A stretch of 64,000 nt of DNA from Branchiostoma belcheri. Its lineage: Eukaryota; Chordata; Leptocardii; Amphioxiformes; Branchiostomatidae. Below, piece by piece: positions 1-19,040 of this stretch. A model generated the notes under the pieces. It worked only from the letters and a program-made list of their open reading frames with translations. It had not been told where the DNA came from and made no database searches. Where the stretch lies: NCBI RefSeq assembly GCF_001625305.1, contig NW_017802379.1, positions 7,795,701 to 7,859,700 on the forward strand, read 5' to 3'. The position numbers were made by a program, and so were the translations under genes. Each line of letters starts with the position of its first letter. The first letter of the stretch is position 1.

Positions 1-165
1 GTCACTACTGGATGACGAAGTTGCTGGACTGTGGAAACCCCGGACGTACCGCACCATGGTACCCACATCAACATACATGACCCCGGATCGCAGTGTCATT
101 AACTCCAGGTCATGATGACGACAGTGGAAATCTTAGGTGTTAACGTTCGCCTGGGTTGCGTGCCT

Positions 166-222
166 ATAGTCTCCACCAGGCCTTTCTACGGGAATACGGA
201 TCGTAGAATTCGGCAATTCTAA
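166..222. repeat. fragment of TAG...CTA MITE end
   Basis: It carries the same terminal block (TAGTCTCCACCAGGCC, then the GAATACGGATCG block) as the copy at 1683-1884. The rest of the element is absent, so this is a truncated copy. Confidence 0.7.
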
Positions 223-509
223 AATGACAATATTTTTTATATGTTGCAGAGTATGTTGACTTTGAAATGTATATCAGTGTTGTCGTGTTGTTTGTATTGG
301 GGAGGGGCAACCTGCGTATATTTGCACCTGTTTTGCCAAAATTTGTGGAAAATCCTGATAAACATACGTCTCGTTTAAGGCCGTATTGGCGTATTAAAGA
401 ATGGCATCCCGTCTTTAGTTTTTAAAATTAATGTTTGTCGGAAAATATTGGCAGATTTTAGATATTCTGACATTCATCGACATGAACGCATGAAGGAGTA
501 TAAGCACAC

Positions 510-713
510 TAGTCTCTACCAGACTAACTACGCTGGCTATATACTGGAGAATATTTGCCAGGGGAGTTTGGCCGCCTTGTAGGTTTGACTGGCCTTCGGA
601 GGGAAAGAAACTACTAGTACCTCCCCGCGGCCGGACTACATTGGCCAATTTTACTCTCTTTTTTTGCCGAATTCTACGATCCGTATTCCCGTAGGAAGGC
701 CTGGTGGAGGCTA
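510..713 (-). repeat. TAG...CTA foldback MITE
   Basis: It is the inverse of the 1683-1884 copy. It starts TAGTCTCTACCAGAC and ends GGCCTGGTGGAGGCTA, with the same internal blocks (GCCAGGGGAGTTTGGCC, CCGAATTCTACGATC). No clear 9-bp target duplication is left at this copy. Confidence 0.8.
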
Positions 714-1682
714 CGTACACCTCGGGGATTTCACCGAACGATGCACGGTACGTACGCCTCACCACTCCGGTCGTGTCCTCCCTCAGCCCGCCCATGGAGG
801 GGGTGTTGTGTTTACATGAAGACATCCTGGCCAAAAAGCACATCAACAAAGCTATGACATCATCATCTCCAACGCGAGAACTCGACACGCAAACTTAGCT
901 CCGCCCAAAACCGCAAACTTAACTTGGGTTACCGCCAAGGTGGACTCAAGTGTCGGGAGTGGGGGAGGTGGGGGAAAGACAATTCATCATAGAACAAGAA
1001 TTTAGAGATCTCAGAGCTCGATGATCCCTGAAATATTTGGATCTTGTGTGATGGTGATTAAGAAAGACCTTTATTGTACATTTTTGCTCATTGCGAACTA
1101 AGTACAGGTTATGTCAAATAGCGATGGTAGACTAAGATATATCTATAGTACAACTACACATGTACAGGTTCTGCTTCTTCTCGCTTCTTAAGACAGTTGT
1201 AAATGTAAGAACAGATGGAGCTTATAGTACGAGGATTATCGAGTTTCATGAGGAATGTGATTTTTTTTTCTTTTCTATCTAAAAATCGAAAACTAGGGAA
1301 TAATCTTGTATATTGGTTTTTCCTCGATACATGTATTTAGATATACGCAGATCACTATCTTCAGATATTTACAACACACCATAGCACCAAGTTGATGTCT
1401 GCACCTGCCATGACTGTTGCTGTTTTGATACGTCTACGACATCATATCACTCCGCGCGTGGTGATCCGCCCCGGCACGTGCCTTCGCGTCACCAAAATAT
1501 TGATATTATAAACCTCCCCTCCCTCCTCCCCCGTCACACCCACAATCTCCTGTTACCTTCCAAGTAGCACCGCAGAAGGACTGGGCTTTCCGGGGGTGTG
1601 AAATCGCCGCTACACCTGTTTAATCCCGATTTAGAACCCTATTCGTAACACCACAGCCTCTAATGCCAAGTGCACTCGTTGC

Positions 1683-1884
1683 TAGCCTCCACCAGGCCTT
1701 TCTACGGGAATACGGATCGTGGAATTCGGCAAAAAAGACAGTAAAGTTGGCCAAGGGAGCCCGGCCGCGGGAAGGTAGTTTCTTTCCCTCCTAACTGCGC
1801 GGCCTGTCAAACCTACAAGGCGGCCAAACTCCCCTGGCAATTATTCTCCTATAATTGCCAGCGTAGTTAGTCTGGTAGAGACTA
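1683..1884 (+). repeat. TAG...CTA foldback MITE with 9-bp target duplication
   Basis: Ends are TAGCCTCCACCAGG and CTGGTAGAGACTA. It is flanked by identical 9-mers ACTCGTTGC (1674-1682 and 1885-1893). There is no coding capacity. This copy fixes the element boundaries for the family. Confidence 0.88.
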
Positions 1885-2879
1885 ACTCGTTGCTATTGCA
1901 CTCCTATTCCTTTAAAATCCACTGTATACGACCAAAGTATCCGTTTAGAATTTGTATTAGCCTATATAAGAGCCCTAAAACAAAACTTAGGTCTATTACA
2001 TGTTCCTCCAAAGAAAGCACGACTGCTTACGTTCGTAAGCGACCTGTAAAGAGGAACGGGTTTTTGTAGGATTTGAACCTTTAAGCGTCGTTGAAAACCC
2101 AACCAAAGATAACATACAGAGGGAAGTGCGCTAAATCCATAGGGATTTAATTCTGGATCTCCCTTTGCTAGAGGGAATCAACGAATTCGAAATAACAGAC
2201 GAGACTGGCCAGAACAACAGTGGCCACAAGTTTGTAGTCTTTTTGTGTATATAAAAACCGTGTATAATGTTATGTCAAAATTAGAAGAGTTCGTTTCTGC
2301 TGATTATAAAACCCTCTTGCTGGGTATCATTGTCCCCTTTTCTTCAACGAACCACGAAATCAGAAATCATACGGATTTTGTGGTGTATCAATGAAAGAGT
2401 CGTCCCACCCGCCTTTGTTTACCAATGTCGGACGATCAAACATACATTTGATATCTGTCTCTATTTAAAGTTAACGTTAGTGATGACATTGCTGATAACC
2501 TGTTCTCACTTCCCCTAAGGCAGGTTTGTGCTCTATTGTTCTCGGAGGTACGCCTGGGAGACCTAACCACCCAAGTCTGACGTTTCAGATGAAAGCAATG
2601 TTAATCTCTTGTAATTACATCTTCACTTATCCGGTTGGGATGTTCGACACACCTCGACCAGACTCCGAACACAACAGGAATTTCCTTAAGAATGCGGGGA
2701 ATTTCTCTACGTAACCATGAAGTCGTTTTCTTCGCCGTTTCCCGACGCAACTTCCGTTGCGCTTTCTGAGTTGTCAAACGTATCAAAACCTTTGTCTCCA
2801 AACGTCCTTAGTCAGAAGAAAACGCCACAGGTATTACAACACAGGAAATTTTACGTCAGAAGACCGTCATTTTTATAGC

Positions 2880-2887
2880 TATAAATA
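2880..2887 (+). promoter_or_regulatory. TATA box of the metalloproteinase gene
   Basis: A canonical TATAAATA sits 95 bp upstream of the ATG at 2982, so transcription would start near 2910 with a short 5' UTR of about 70 nt. Position and sequence are seen; the start site is inferred. Confidence 0.7.
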
Positions 2888-2981
2888 AGGGCCGAGATGT
2901 CCAGTGATTTCAAACACTCCACTTCGAGAGGCAAGAAGACAACACTCAACCACCAGAGACCTGACGAGTCGAGAGGACAAC

Positions 2982-11163
<8,182 letters not shown>

Positions 11164-12251
11164 TAGAAAACACTAAAGGGCACAGCACAGTAATAGGGCT
11201 TTCCTATGTTAATATATGGGAATTATGTCAAAACAACGTGGTCAACATTCATATACCTGAGTTTTAGACCTTGAAGAACATACATTGGCAGGGTAGGCCA
11301 ACCTCTCAAGTCTCCATTCCCAAAAAATGACAAAATCCTACGCACCTAAACCATGCGAGAATTCTACCCAAACATTGAGAAGTGACCCCTGACCTCTCTG
11401 GACAGCTGATGACCGCATGTAAACCTATATCTTCTTCAGCCAGCCAGACAACACAAACATGGCTGCAAGTCTGTTTTTTCACCAAAATTAAAATACTACA
11501 ACCCTTACCTATAACATCCAAGTCAAAAACAACAACATTTCCCTAGAAAAAGACTTCTTTACACTCTACATTACATTGCCATCTCTATATACTAAAACTG
11601 GGCCCTCTGCGCCTGCGCTATTACTAACCTTTGCCCTAAAATATCGATAGTAGTGGTGACTTGGATATCAACATCGCATTTATGACACATTTGAAATGCC
11701 AATTAATATCAATTTAAAGAATGATTCACAAATTTGATATTCACGATTAAGAAATCAACGTAGAGTTGCAGTTTTAGTCAGAAAAATTTCAATCAACAAA
11801 ATTATGCCATAGGGAACTTCCATAGGGAAATATAATCTGTACCTGTATAGCCAGTATAACCACCCTTCGGCGTAACACACCAGCTTATGCCTATGTATAT
11901 TTGTTGCATTGAGTCAGACAGCTAGTAGAATTATTAGTTTTTTTATAATTGCGACATTGCGATGTTGAATATATTTATTTCTCGCACAATTGTAACTTAT
12001 TGACATACATATCAATAGTATTATCTTAACTTATTCATTGCTTATGTATTTATTACTGTAAGGACTATGGATGCTTGCGTTGTTTTATTTAAGAATATGT
12101 GGTGGAAAAGAATTTCTGGTATTCATTGTAGAGAGATAACATGACGAACTAGATAGCCAGTATTTCCTCTTACCTATACCTACTTGCAAATTATTTTATA
12201 TAAATGAAGCTTCAGATCATGTGTGAAAATAGGAAGTATTATTCTTAAAAC

Positions 12252-12257
12252 TTTATT
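12252..12257 (-). terminator. candidate poly(A) signal of the Kelch gene (minus strand)
   Basis: TTTATT on the plus strand reads AATAAA on the minus strand, about 590 bp past the Kelch stop codon. If used, the transcript overlaps the metalloproteinase 3' UTR. Other TTTATT sites near 11970 and 12050 are alternatives. Confidence 0.35.
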
Positions 12258-12452
12258 ATATCTATCGACAGACATTGGTAAGTTTTAATTAATGTTTCTG
12301 AAGTTTTCTAACGTAAGTTAGATGCAACAATAATAATAATGATTCTAGAGGGCCGGAAATATGCAAAATGATTTTAGATTTGGTGATTTTTTTTTAACCT
12401 AAAGCTGATTTTTTATAATATATGTACGTCATGTTTCTGCGCTGAGATATGC

Positions 12453-12458
12453 AATAAA
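12453..12458 (+). terminator. candidate poly(A) signal of the metalloproteinase gene
   Basis: AATAAA is followed within 40 bp by a TTGTTGTTTTTTC tract. It would give a 3' UTR of about 1.3 kb (11164 to about 12480). I see no other feature in 11164-12452 apart from AT-rich sequence. Confidence 0.5.
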
Positions 12459-12563
12459 TATTTGCTTTACGATGACGCAAATTATATTGTTGTTTTTTCA
12501 TAGTTTGATCGGAACGTATGCATCAATGATTGGAAGGCATGATTAATATGTAGTATAAGTACA

Positions 12564-12605
12564 TGAATGAATGACTGAATGAACGAATGAATGAATGAAT
12601 GAATT
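12564..12605 (+). repeat. (GAAT)n microsatellite
   Basis: About ten imperfect ATGA/GAAT tetramers between the two convergent genes. Confidence 0.9.
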
Positions 12606-12842
12606 AGTGAAATGAACAAACTAAAGGACCGGCGAACGAATAGCAAGATCTTTTTCCAGACAAAGAATATTCGACTAAGCTCATAATACTAAATTCAGCT
12701 TAGTCTACCAGTAAAATGCGGAAAATATATAGCATATCAGAGCTCGAGGATTGAGGTTGACATGATATTATGCCAAACAAAATTTATACATGTAGACTAC
12801 GGAAAAATATCAGGCTGGCTATAGCTAGAACACTGTAACCAT

Positions 12843-14672
12843 TCACTGTACTGTCTCTTCCGACTTTCCTTCTTTCGTAGACACGTTGCTGCGTTCTTGA
12901 CCGCCAAAAATGTCAAGATCTCTGCAAAACCATCCAAACGACAGTTTGTCCACTGTTACGGTGACGGGGTTCCACGCAGTAAATGGCAGGTACGTCACAG
13001 ACTCTTGGAAAAGTCCTCCGCCCGTCGGCCCGCTGTCGTCGTAGCGGTACAGGTAGTCGTGGGGCTCATCGCAACACTGGAACAGACCGCCGTACACTCC
13101 AGTCGTGTACACGTGCGGGGGTCTGTCGTGGCTAGGTCGCTTGTCTGTCGTCTGGTTCACAGGATTGTACGACAGCATGTGTCCGGTGGTGTTAGTTTTT
13201 ACAACCAGGATTTGGTTACCATATACACCCGCAGCTTTGACCGACATAGCTGTATCCTTCACAGTTTTCCATTCATCTTCAGTTGGGTTGTAACTCTGGA
13301 ATGTCAGGAAGTTTTCATTTGGCTCTTCAGTCTCCTCAGTAAAAATACCCGTGTCTACTGGATCGAGAAGGTACAGGTTACCGTGGGAGACACATGCTTG
13401 TACAGTCGTGGGTACATCGGGGCACGGGCTGCATATTGTCCACGTGTTGGTGTCTTCTGTGTACATTTCCACACTAGCAGTACTAGCAGTTGGCATGTCG
13501 TTCTGTTGTCCTCCGATCACGTAAAGTCTACCCTTCTCCGCGGCAGATATGTGACCGTAGCGAGCGACGTGCATGTCAGAAAGCTCCCTCCACGTATCCT
13601 GGAGGAAGCTGTAGCTGTACGCACACTTCTGTACGCCGGCTTTGGGATTGCGAACGTCTGTTGTTCCGCCAGTGAGGTACACAGTGTCCCCGTCAACTGC
13701 AACAGACATTAGGGATAGCTTTTGTGGCATCTGCGTTACCTTCCTCCAACTGTCATCCTCTTCGTCATAGCATAGTACCTCACAACTCTCTGCTTTCTGT
13801 GTCTCCTGGTCTGGCTGACCAAAAAGGAGAACTATTTCGTGTGTGGCACTGCGACGACTTTTCCTCTGTTGGTCACACCTTCTTTCCTTCAAGTAAACCT
13901 GACTGTTTGTGATCATCTCCAGGCATTCGTTTGCCTCCAGGACCAGCGGATGGTTCGCAAACCTCCTCAAGGTGGACAGTCTCAAATGTGTCAGCCTCAC
14001 GCACTGCAGTACTTCCGGGAAACTGTGGAGGCGCTGTTGAGTGTTATGGCTCACCCATTTCAGGACTGCGGTCAGAGCGTCTTCTTCACTTTTGATGACT
14101 AGTTCCTCACTGTCTAGTATTTCCTTGACGTCATTCTCCCCCAGTTCCAAGAAGTTTGGATCCTCCTCAGCGGAAGAGAACTGAGATATAACCATATGTC
14201 TGGCTCTGTCAAGCAGTGCCGTGCAACAAACTGCCTTTGCAAGGGCCATAACCCCAATGCAGTTACATGTATCCAGATGACTGTCTACATACTTCTCACA
14301 TGCGGCTTGGATGCCGGAGAATTGCCACATGTTTGCCGCCAACAGCAGTTCTTGAACCCGCTCACCATCTATCTCCACCCGCCCTGTGTATAGATAACCG
14401 ACAAGTTTTCTTAGTTCTGCAATTCGGACACCAGACAGGCGGATTTCCTCCTTCCCAAATTCCGACATTTCAGTCAAGAACATGGCCCTGAAGACGGGAT
14501 TCTTCGCCAGAACGAGCCGGTGGCAAGGCAAGACCCCGTCGTCTGCGCAAATATTTACGTCAGTGAGAATGGCATCCTGCCAGAAGTCGTGAAAGGTCGC
14601 GAGGGAAGTCTGGGCGTAGTCGTCTTTGTTAGATTTTGCCTTGTTAGGTTTTGGGCCGTCGCCTGCAGCCAT
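12843..14672 (-). CDS. BTB-BACK-Kelch protein (609 aa, single exon)
   Basis: Likely substrate adaptor for a Cullin-3 ubiquitin ligase, or an actin-linked scaffold, as for the KLHL family. The BTB domain is about residues 28-132 (ILTDVNICADDG...PCHRLVLAKNPVFRAMF). BACK is about 137-240. A degenerate six-blade Kelch propeller follows at about 278-590. Kelch GG doublets are kept in VYLTGGTTD, LYVIGGQQND and LDIFGGQER, but replaced in the blades with LYLLDPVDTG, ILVVKTNTTG and LFQCCDEPHD, so the propeller is divergent. Domain order and total length are normal for KLHL proteins. The whole frame is uninterrupted, so the gene is intronless over its coding part. Start is the first ATG, in context GATATGG, and its N-terminal extension is Lys-rich. 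It is convergent with the metalloproteinase. A specific KLHL orthologue cannot be assigned by eye. Confidence 0.92.
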   Translation of the reverse strand: MAAGDGPKPNKAKSNKDDYAQTSLATFHDFWQDAILTDVNICADDGVLPCHRLVLAKNPVFRAMFLTEMSEFGKEEIRLSGVRIAELRKLVGYLYTGRVEIDGERVQELLLAANMWQFSGIQAACEKYVDSHLDTCNCIGVMALAKAVCCTALLDRARHMVISQFSSAEEDPNFLELGENDVKEILDSEELVIKSEEDALTAVLKWVSHNTQQRLHSFPEVLQCVRLTHLRLSTLRRFANHPLVLEANECLEMITNSQVYLKERRCDQQRKSRRSATHEIVLLFGQPDQETQKAESCEVLCYDEEDDSWRKVTQMPQKLSLMSVAVDGDTVYLTGGTTDVRNPKAGVQKCAYSYSFLQDTWRELSDMHVARYGHISAAEKGRLYVIGGQQNDMPTASTASVEMYTEDTNTWTICSPCPDVPTTVQACVSHGNLYLLDPVDTGIFTEETEEPNENFLTFQSYNPTEDEWKTVKDTAMSVKAAGVYGNQILVVKTNTTGHMLSYNPVNQTTDKRPSHDRPPHVYTTGVYGGLFQCCDEPHDYLYRYDDSGPTGGGLFQESVTYLPFTAWNPVTVTVDKLSFGWFCRDLDIFGGQERSNVSTKEGKSEETVQ

Positions 14673-14836
14673 ATCCCCGCTTGACGTCTGCTTTTGACTC
14701 CGATGAACAGTGAAACAGTTGACTTACAGCAATGAAACAGCAAAGGTTCTACAGGAAAACAAAAGGAAAATGTTTCAGCACTTATTGTGTTCCATTTTCG
14801 TTTAGAGCCAGGAAATCTTCAAGAAGGGGCAGATCG

Positions 14837-15120
14837 TAGCCTCTATGACCAGGCTTCGGAGCAGGAGCGGCAAACTGTACTCTCCAGCGGACCAAGCTAG
14901 TCTCCACCAGACTCCTTTGCAGGCTGAATAAATAATAGAAATCGGCCAAGCTGGACCCTCTATGGCCGGCTAACTCCCCCTTAGCCGATTTCTACTATTC
15001 ATTCAACCTGCAAAGGAGTCTGGTGGAGACTAGGATCAAGCCCCGGCCCCTGGCATGTTATCTGTCTATTTGGCCAATTTATACTATTTCCAGCCGCTTT
15101 CTGAAGCCTGGTAGAGGCTA
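14837..15120. repeat. TAG...CTA MITE interrupted by a second MITE
   Basis: Outer element ends are TAGCCTCTATGACCAGG and CCTGGTAGAGGCTA, flanked by GGCAGATCG (14828-14836) and GGCAGATTG (15121-15129), an 8/9 match. Its middle is split by the element at 14898-15032. The uninterrupted relative is at 61876-62035. Confidence 0.87.
14898..15032. repeat. nested near-perfect palindromic MITE, 135 bp
   Basis: Arms run TAGTCTCCACCAGACTCC...AATCGGC and the reverse complement, covering most of its length. It is flanked by GGACCAAGC and GGATCAAGC (8/9), consistent with a 9-bp target duplication inside the outer MITE. Confidence 0.9.
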
Positions 15121-15712
15121 GGCAGATTGAACGTTTTCAGGCTAGACCTTTTTTTTCGCTGGCATTAACGATGTGATAGTGCTCAACAGAAAACATTACG
15201 GGGGGGAGTCCCAACAAAAAATCTGCTTGGATTTCATTACGTACGCATATGGCTGAAACGTGGCCATGGCCTATAGCTAGGCTTTAGATATACGTTATAC
15301 GATATACGAAATACGTTAAACGGATTGCTGTGTGCGTATGTAGGTTAAGTGAAATTAGAGATCAAAGAAAAGCTGTAAGCAGGAGTTCCCAAAATAACCC
15401 CGAGCCAATAATACAACGTATACTTTGATTAGGTTTGCTTGGGTCTGGTTAACATCTTGACAGGCTTGCTTGCGTGAACTCCCACCGTTTTACGTAGGCA
15501 ATGACGTCACTAACGATAAGAGTGGCACATCTCTGTCTATTTTTGGGGCACCACTGCAGTTGTACACCTTTTCTTAATTTGGCAATTTTCACAATGTCCT
15601 ATTTACTGGATCTTAACACTTGCTTGACGCAAAGTTAGCCTGGTTACCAAACCTAATATAGCGCCGAGTACGCAAATAGGCTAGCAAAAGTAGCGTTCTC
15701 ACAATAAAGAGG

Positions 15713-16234
15713 TAAGGCCACAGAAAGTAAATTGTATGGATGGTAACCTCCGCAGATACCAAATCTAATGCGATAGGGCGAAAAAAAAACAAGGCGGGCC
15801 AATATATATTTAACCTGTATACCTTGTTAAGCAAGAAATGATACCTATATTGTGCTAAATTTACTGCAAATATTATAGAATCCATTTGTCACTGAAACAA
15901 CTTTGATAACAAAAAGTTTTAAACCATTGTACAAGTGTTTTTGATTCAGTGGGAATATCACATATATACTCAGCCACCATCACATAGAAGAAAGTAAATA
16001 CATAATTCACTGAGCTGCCTCGAAGAAAAAGACAAAACATTAAATCAGAGCCTTTTCTATCTTGTCTCCTCTTTCCATGTTTATCTGCCATCCTCGTTCC
16101 GGCATGGCAAACATGCCATTTTACCAATTTTTGGCATGTTGACCACTGTCAGAGGGCAACAACATTTCTCCCCCCCCCCCAAATCTCAATGCGCGCGCTA
16201 ATGTCATCCATAAAAATGACTTGCTGTGGCCTAA
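15713..16234 (-). repeat. full GGATGACATCC-family MITE
   Basis: Inverted ends are TAAGGCCACAGAAAGTAAAT and ACTTGCTGTGGCCTA. Internal blocks (TTTGATTCAGTGGGAATATC, TTATCTGCCATCC, GGCATGTTGACCACTGTC) match 53999-54478 and, inverted, 22367-22745. It has no coding capacity. Confidence 0.83.
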
Positions 16235-16553
16235 CCTTAGTGCAGTGTTGGCACCACAGGAAGGCCGGGCTTTAATTTATTCTTCTAGCACATTACGGTA
16301 AAGTGCAGTAAATAAAGGCTTTACGTAAGACACAGTCAGGGACAACACTCACGTAAGTCATATCGTCTTTCAAAACAGCGGAGGCGACTGTCAGTTTTCA
16401 AGTGTCGAGTAAAGGTCACATCCTGAACCAAGTCCATTGTCAATCAACGTGCCGGATTGTTAACCTTTCCGACAAGGACCATCTCGCGTATCGGGTGTCA
16501 CTGCCTACGTCCATGTACGGTGTCTATCATTCATCTATCATCCTTTGTCACGA

Positions 16554-16868
16554 CGTACAGGGTTAGGCTTGGGGACCGTTCACTTAATAAACCGTACAGG
16601 AGGACGGTTAGCCGTACAGGGTTAGGTCTGGGGGTCGTTCACATAATAAACCGTACAGGTGGACGGTTAGCCGTCACAGGGTTGGGCCTGGCTGGGGGCC
16701 GTTCACTTAATAAATCGTACAGGAGGACGGTTAGCCGTACAGGGTTAGGCTTGGGGGCCGTTCACCTAACAAACCGTACAGGAGGACGGTGTTAGCCTCT
16801 ATCACGACGTACAGGGTTAGGCTTAGGGGCCGTTCACATAATAAACCGTACAGGAGGACGGCTAGCCT
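16554..16868 (+). repeat. minisatellite, five units of about 59 bp
   Basis: Each unit carries ACAGGGTTAGGCTTGGGG, CCGTTCAC, AATAAACCGTACAGGAGG and ACGGTTAGC. Units differ by a few substitutions and small indels. The 112-aa open frame through it is a by-product of the repeat. Confidence 0.93.
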
Positions 16869-17863
16869 CTATGAGGGCCTGCATGGGGGGGGGGGTGATT
16901 ACGAATTACGCAAAATTTTTGCCGCCGATTACGTTAAATTCTCAGAGCTGATTACGACTTAATAATGTACTAATACGAATTACGTTGATTTTTGGGGAGG
17001 CGGCCTACGGATTACGAAGACTAAAAAGGCCTAATTACTAGTGCGCCCTACGAAGAAGGGCAGGCAGTTCCCCCTCTATACCATCCCCTCTAAGCGGCTG
17101 GAAAGAGTAGGAAACATGGCGGGTTTGAAATTAATTGTGTAAAAAGGTTAGACTGTGCCATAAGCACCAAGAAGGTTAAATACAAGATTGATTTTAAACC
17201 TCCTAAGAAGGCCTTGTAAGCATGAAGTGCGCAAATACCCTCACATCATGACGTCAGTTGCACAAGGAGACACAACAATTTGAACAAAAGCATTCAGCAC
17301 ATAAACATACCAGCTCAGAAGTGACGTAGGTTGAAACTCCCGGTTGGGTGGAATTTTCCGGACGGTTATACGCGTATCGCAGCCTCTTTTCTACATTGTC
17401 TTGAAGTAAGATACCCCCAGTATACGTTACTCTTACATTTATATGGAGTCAGTAGCGCTTTCGGTTACAGCCGGTTGTGCAATACAATGGCGATGGTATA
17501 TTTTTGGACATGTCGTCACCACAACTTGTTGGACATATGACGACATCACCATGAAAGACTCGATCAACTACAGTATTGTCTCAGTAATACTAGATCTCAG
17601 TAAGAGTATACTATTGTCTATACAAAATCCATAGAGTCTTTCGCACATACAATGATACATGTACATGTGATCAACTAACCACATACGTTATATTTGCCAT
17701 TGAAAATTTTGTTTTACTGCCGTGTATGTAACGTTATATCTTTTCAGATGTGAGCCTTATGTATATGAGACATGGCCAGCTACACTGATGTAGCCGGCCG
17801 GCCCTAAAACTGGATGCGAAGTTTAAACTTGGATGGTGGAAAGCTACTATGGGAGCTAGATTT

Positions 17864-18001
17864 GATATCGAGTCGTTGGCCAGTTCCCTTCGGTGGCCCA
17901 AGGCACTACGCCCGCCGGCCAACTCCCCTCGTAGCGGTAATTTGGACAGGCGGGCGTAGTGCCCTGGGCCACCGAAGGTACCTGGCTAACGACCCGATAT
18001 C
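17864..18001. repeat. long palindrome (arms about 60 bp)
   Basis: The left arm GATATCGAGTCGTTGGCCAG...CACTACGCCCGC is mirrored by GCGGGCGTAGTGCCC...GACCCGATATC, with a short spacer of roughly 20-30 bp. A few mismatches and small indels interrupt the arms. No target duplication was identified. Confidence 0.8.
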
Positions 18002-18858
18002 CAGTCTGACTCCCAGGGCATAGTGTAAGGCCGATCCCCCTAAAATAAACGTGGTTCCAGTTGTTACCCCGCGTGTCGCAACCAGGACGGGAAAATCCCC
18101 CGCGACTTGGGACGCTGGCAGGTGTGCGGGGTGTGACGTCATTGGCTGGCAGCCAATCAAAAAATTCCTTGCGCAAATAGATATGGCCAGGTTGTAAGCT
18201 GTTCCAGATGGTGTCGCTACTCCCGTTGGAGGAAATATGACATCCTGACCCTTTAAATTTTCTCATCGTTGATACATTTCAGAAACGTAAAATGTACGAG
18301 TGAAAAAGGCAAAAGAAGCATTGTTCTTTTGAAAAGCTGAATAGAAAGGCTGGTGCATATTACAGTTTTCAACAATTTATCATCAAGGCTTACTCAGAAA
18401 CTGTAACGTTACCTTTTCTGCCGCAGTAGTAATATTACCACTTGAGTTCTGGATTTCTTCAGACGACCCGCAAAAAGAAGTCAAAGACAACTTCAGATTT
18501 TCTGGAATCTCTAACAATAACATGTTCGTCACCCGTCTGTCGAGCAATTGTATGTAACAAACATAGCCATCTTCTAGTCTCCCCCACACTAAACAACTCG
18601 GATTTAAATTCAGCCAAACTTAGCCAAATATGGATACTGATAATTTGCCAGGGGAGTTTGGCAACCGTAGAGTTCATTTGCTTGCTTCGGAGGAGGAAAT
18701 GAATAGCCAATTATAGCTCCCACTCCTGACAGCAGCCCAAGACAGGAGGACCTGGCTATATTCCTGCTGCAAAGTCTGCCTTGTCCCCCCGACGACCAGT
18801 GTCGGTCATGGGACTAGGTAGGTAGTAGGTAGGTAGTCCTAGATCCGAGGATGTAGGA

Positions 18859-19040
18859 TAGTCTCTACCAGACTAACTTTGCTGGCTATATATATAGGAG
18901 AATATTTGCCACGGGAGTTTGGCCGTCTTGTAGGAGGGAAAGAAACTACCTCTCCGCGACCGGACGCCCTTGGCCAATTTTTACTCTATTTTGCCGAATT
19001 CTACGATCAGTATTCCCGTAGAAAGGCCTGGTGGAGGCTA
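18859..19040 (-). repeat. TAG...CTA foldback MITE
   Basis: Same orientation as 510-713. Flanks GATGTAGGA and AATGTAGGA match at 8/9, supporting a 9-bp target duplication. A partial second copy of the right half follows at 19079-19182. Confidence 0.83.

Larger units (their letters stand above)
1..2879. other. 5' intergenic region with foldback MITEs, no gene recognised
   Basis: No exon-like reading frame is visible before the metalloproteinase promoter. The stretch holds two near-full copies and one fragment of a TAG...CTA-ended inverted-repeat element, listed separately. The parts between them (about 223-509, 714-1682 and 1894-2879) are AT-rich unique-looking sequence in which I see nothing further. 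Confidence 0.6.

Noticed and set aside
12897-13712. 271-aa plus-strand frame
   Set aside because: Antisense shadow of the Kelch propeller; composition is not protein-like and it has no domain.
16457-16795. 112-aa repetitive frame
   Set aside because: Product of the 59-bp minisatellite.
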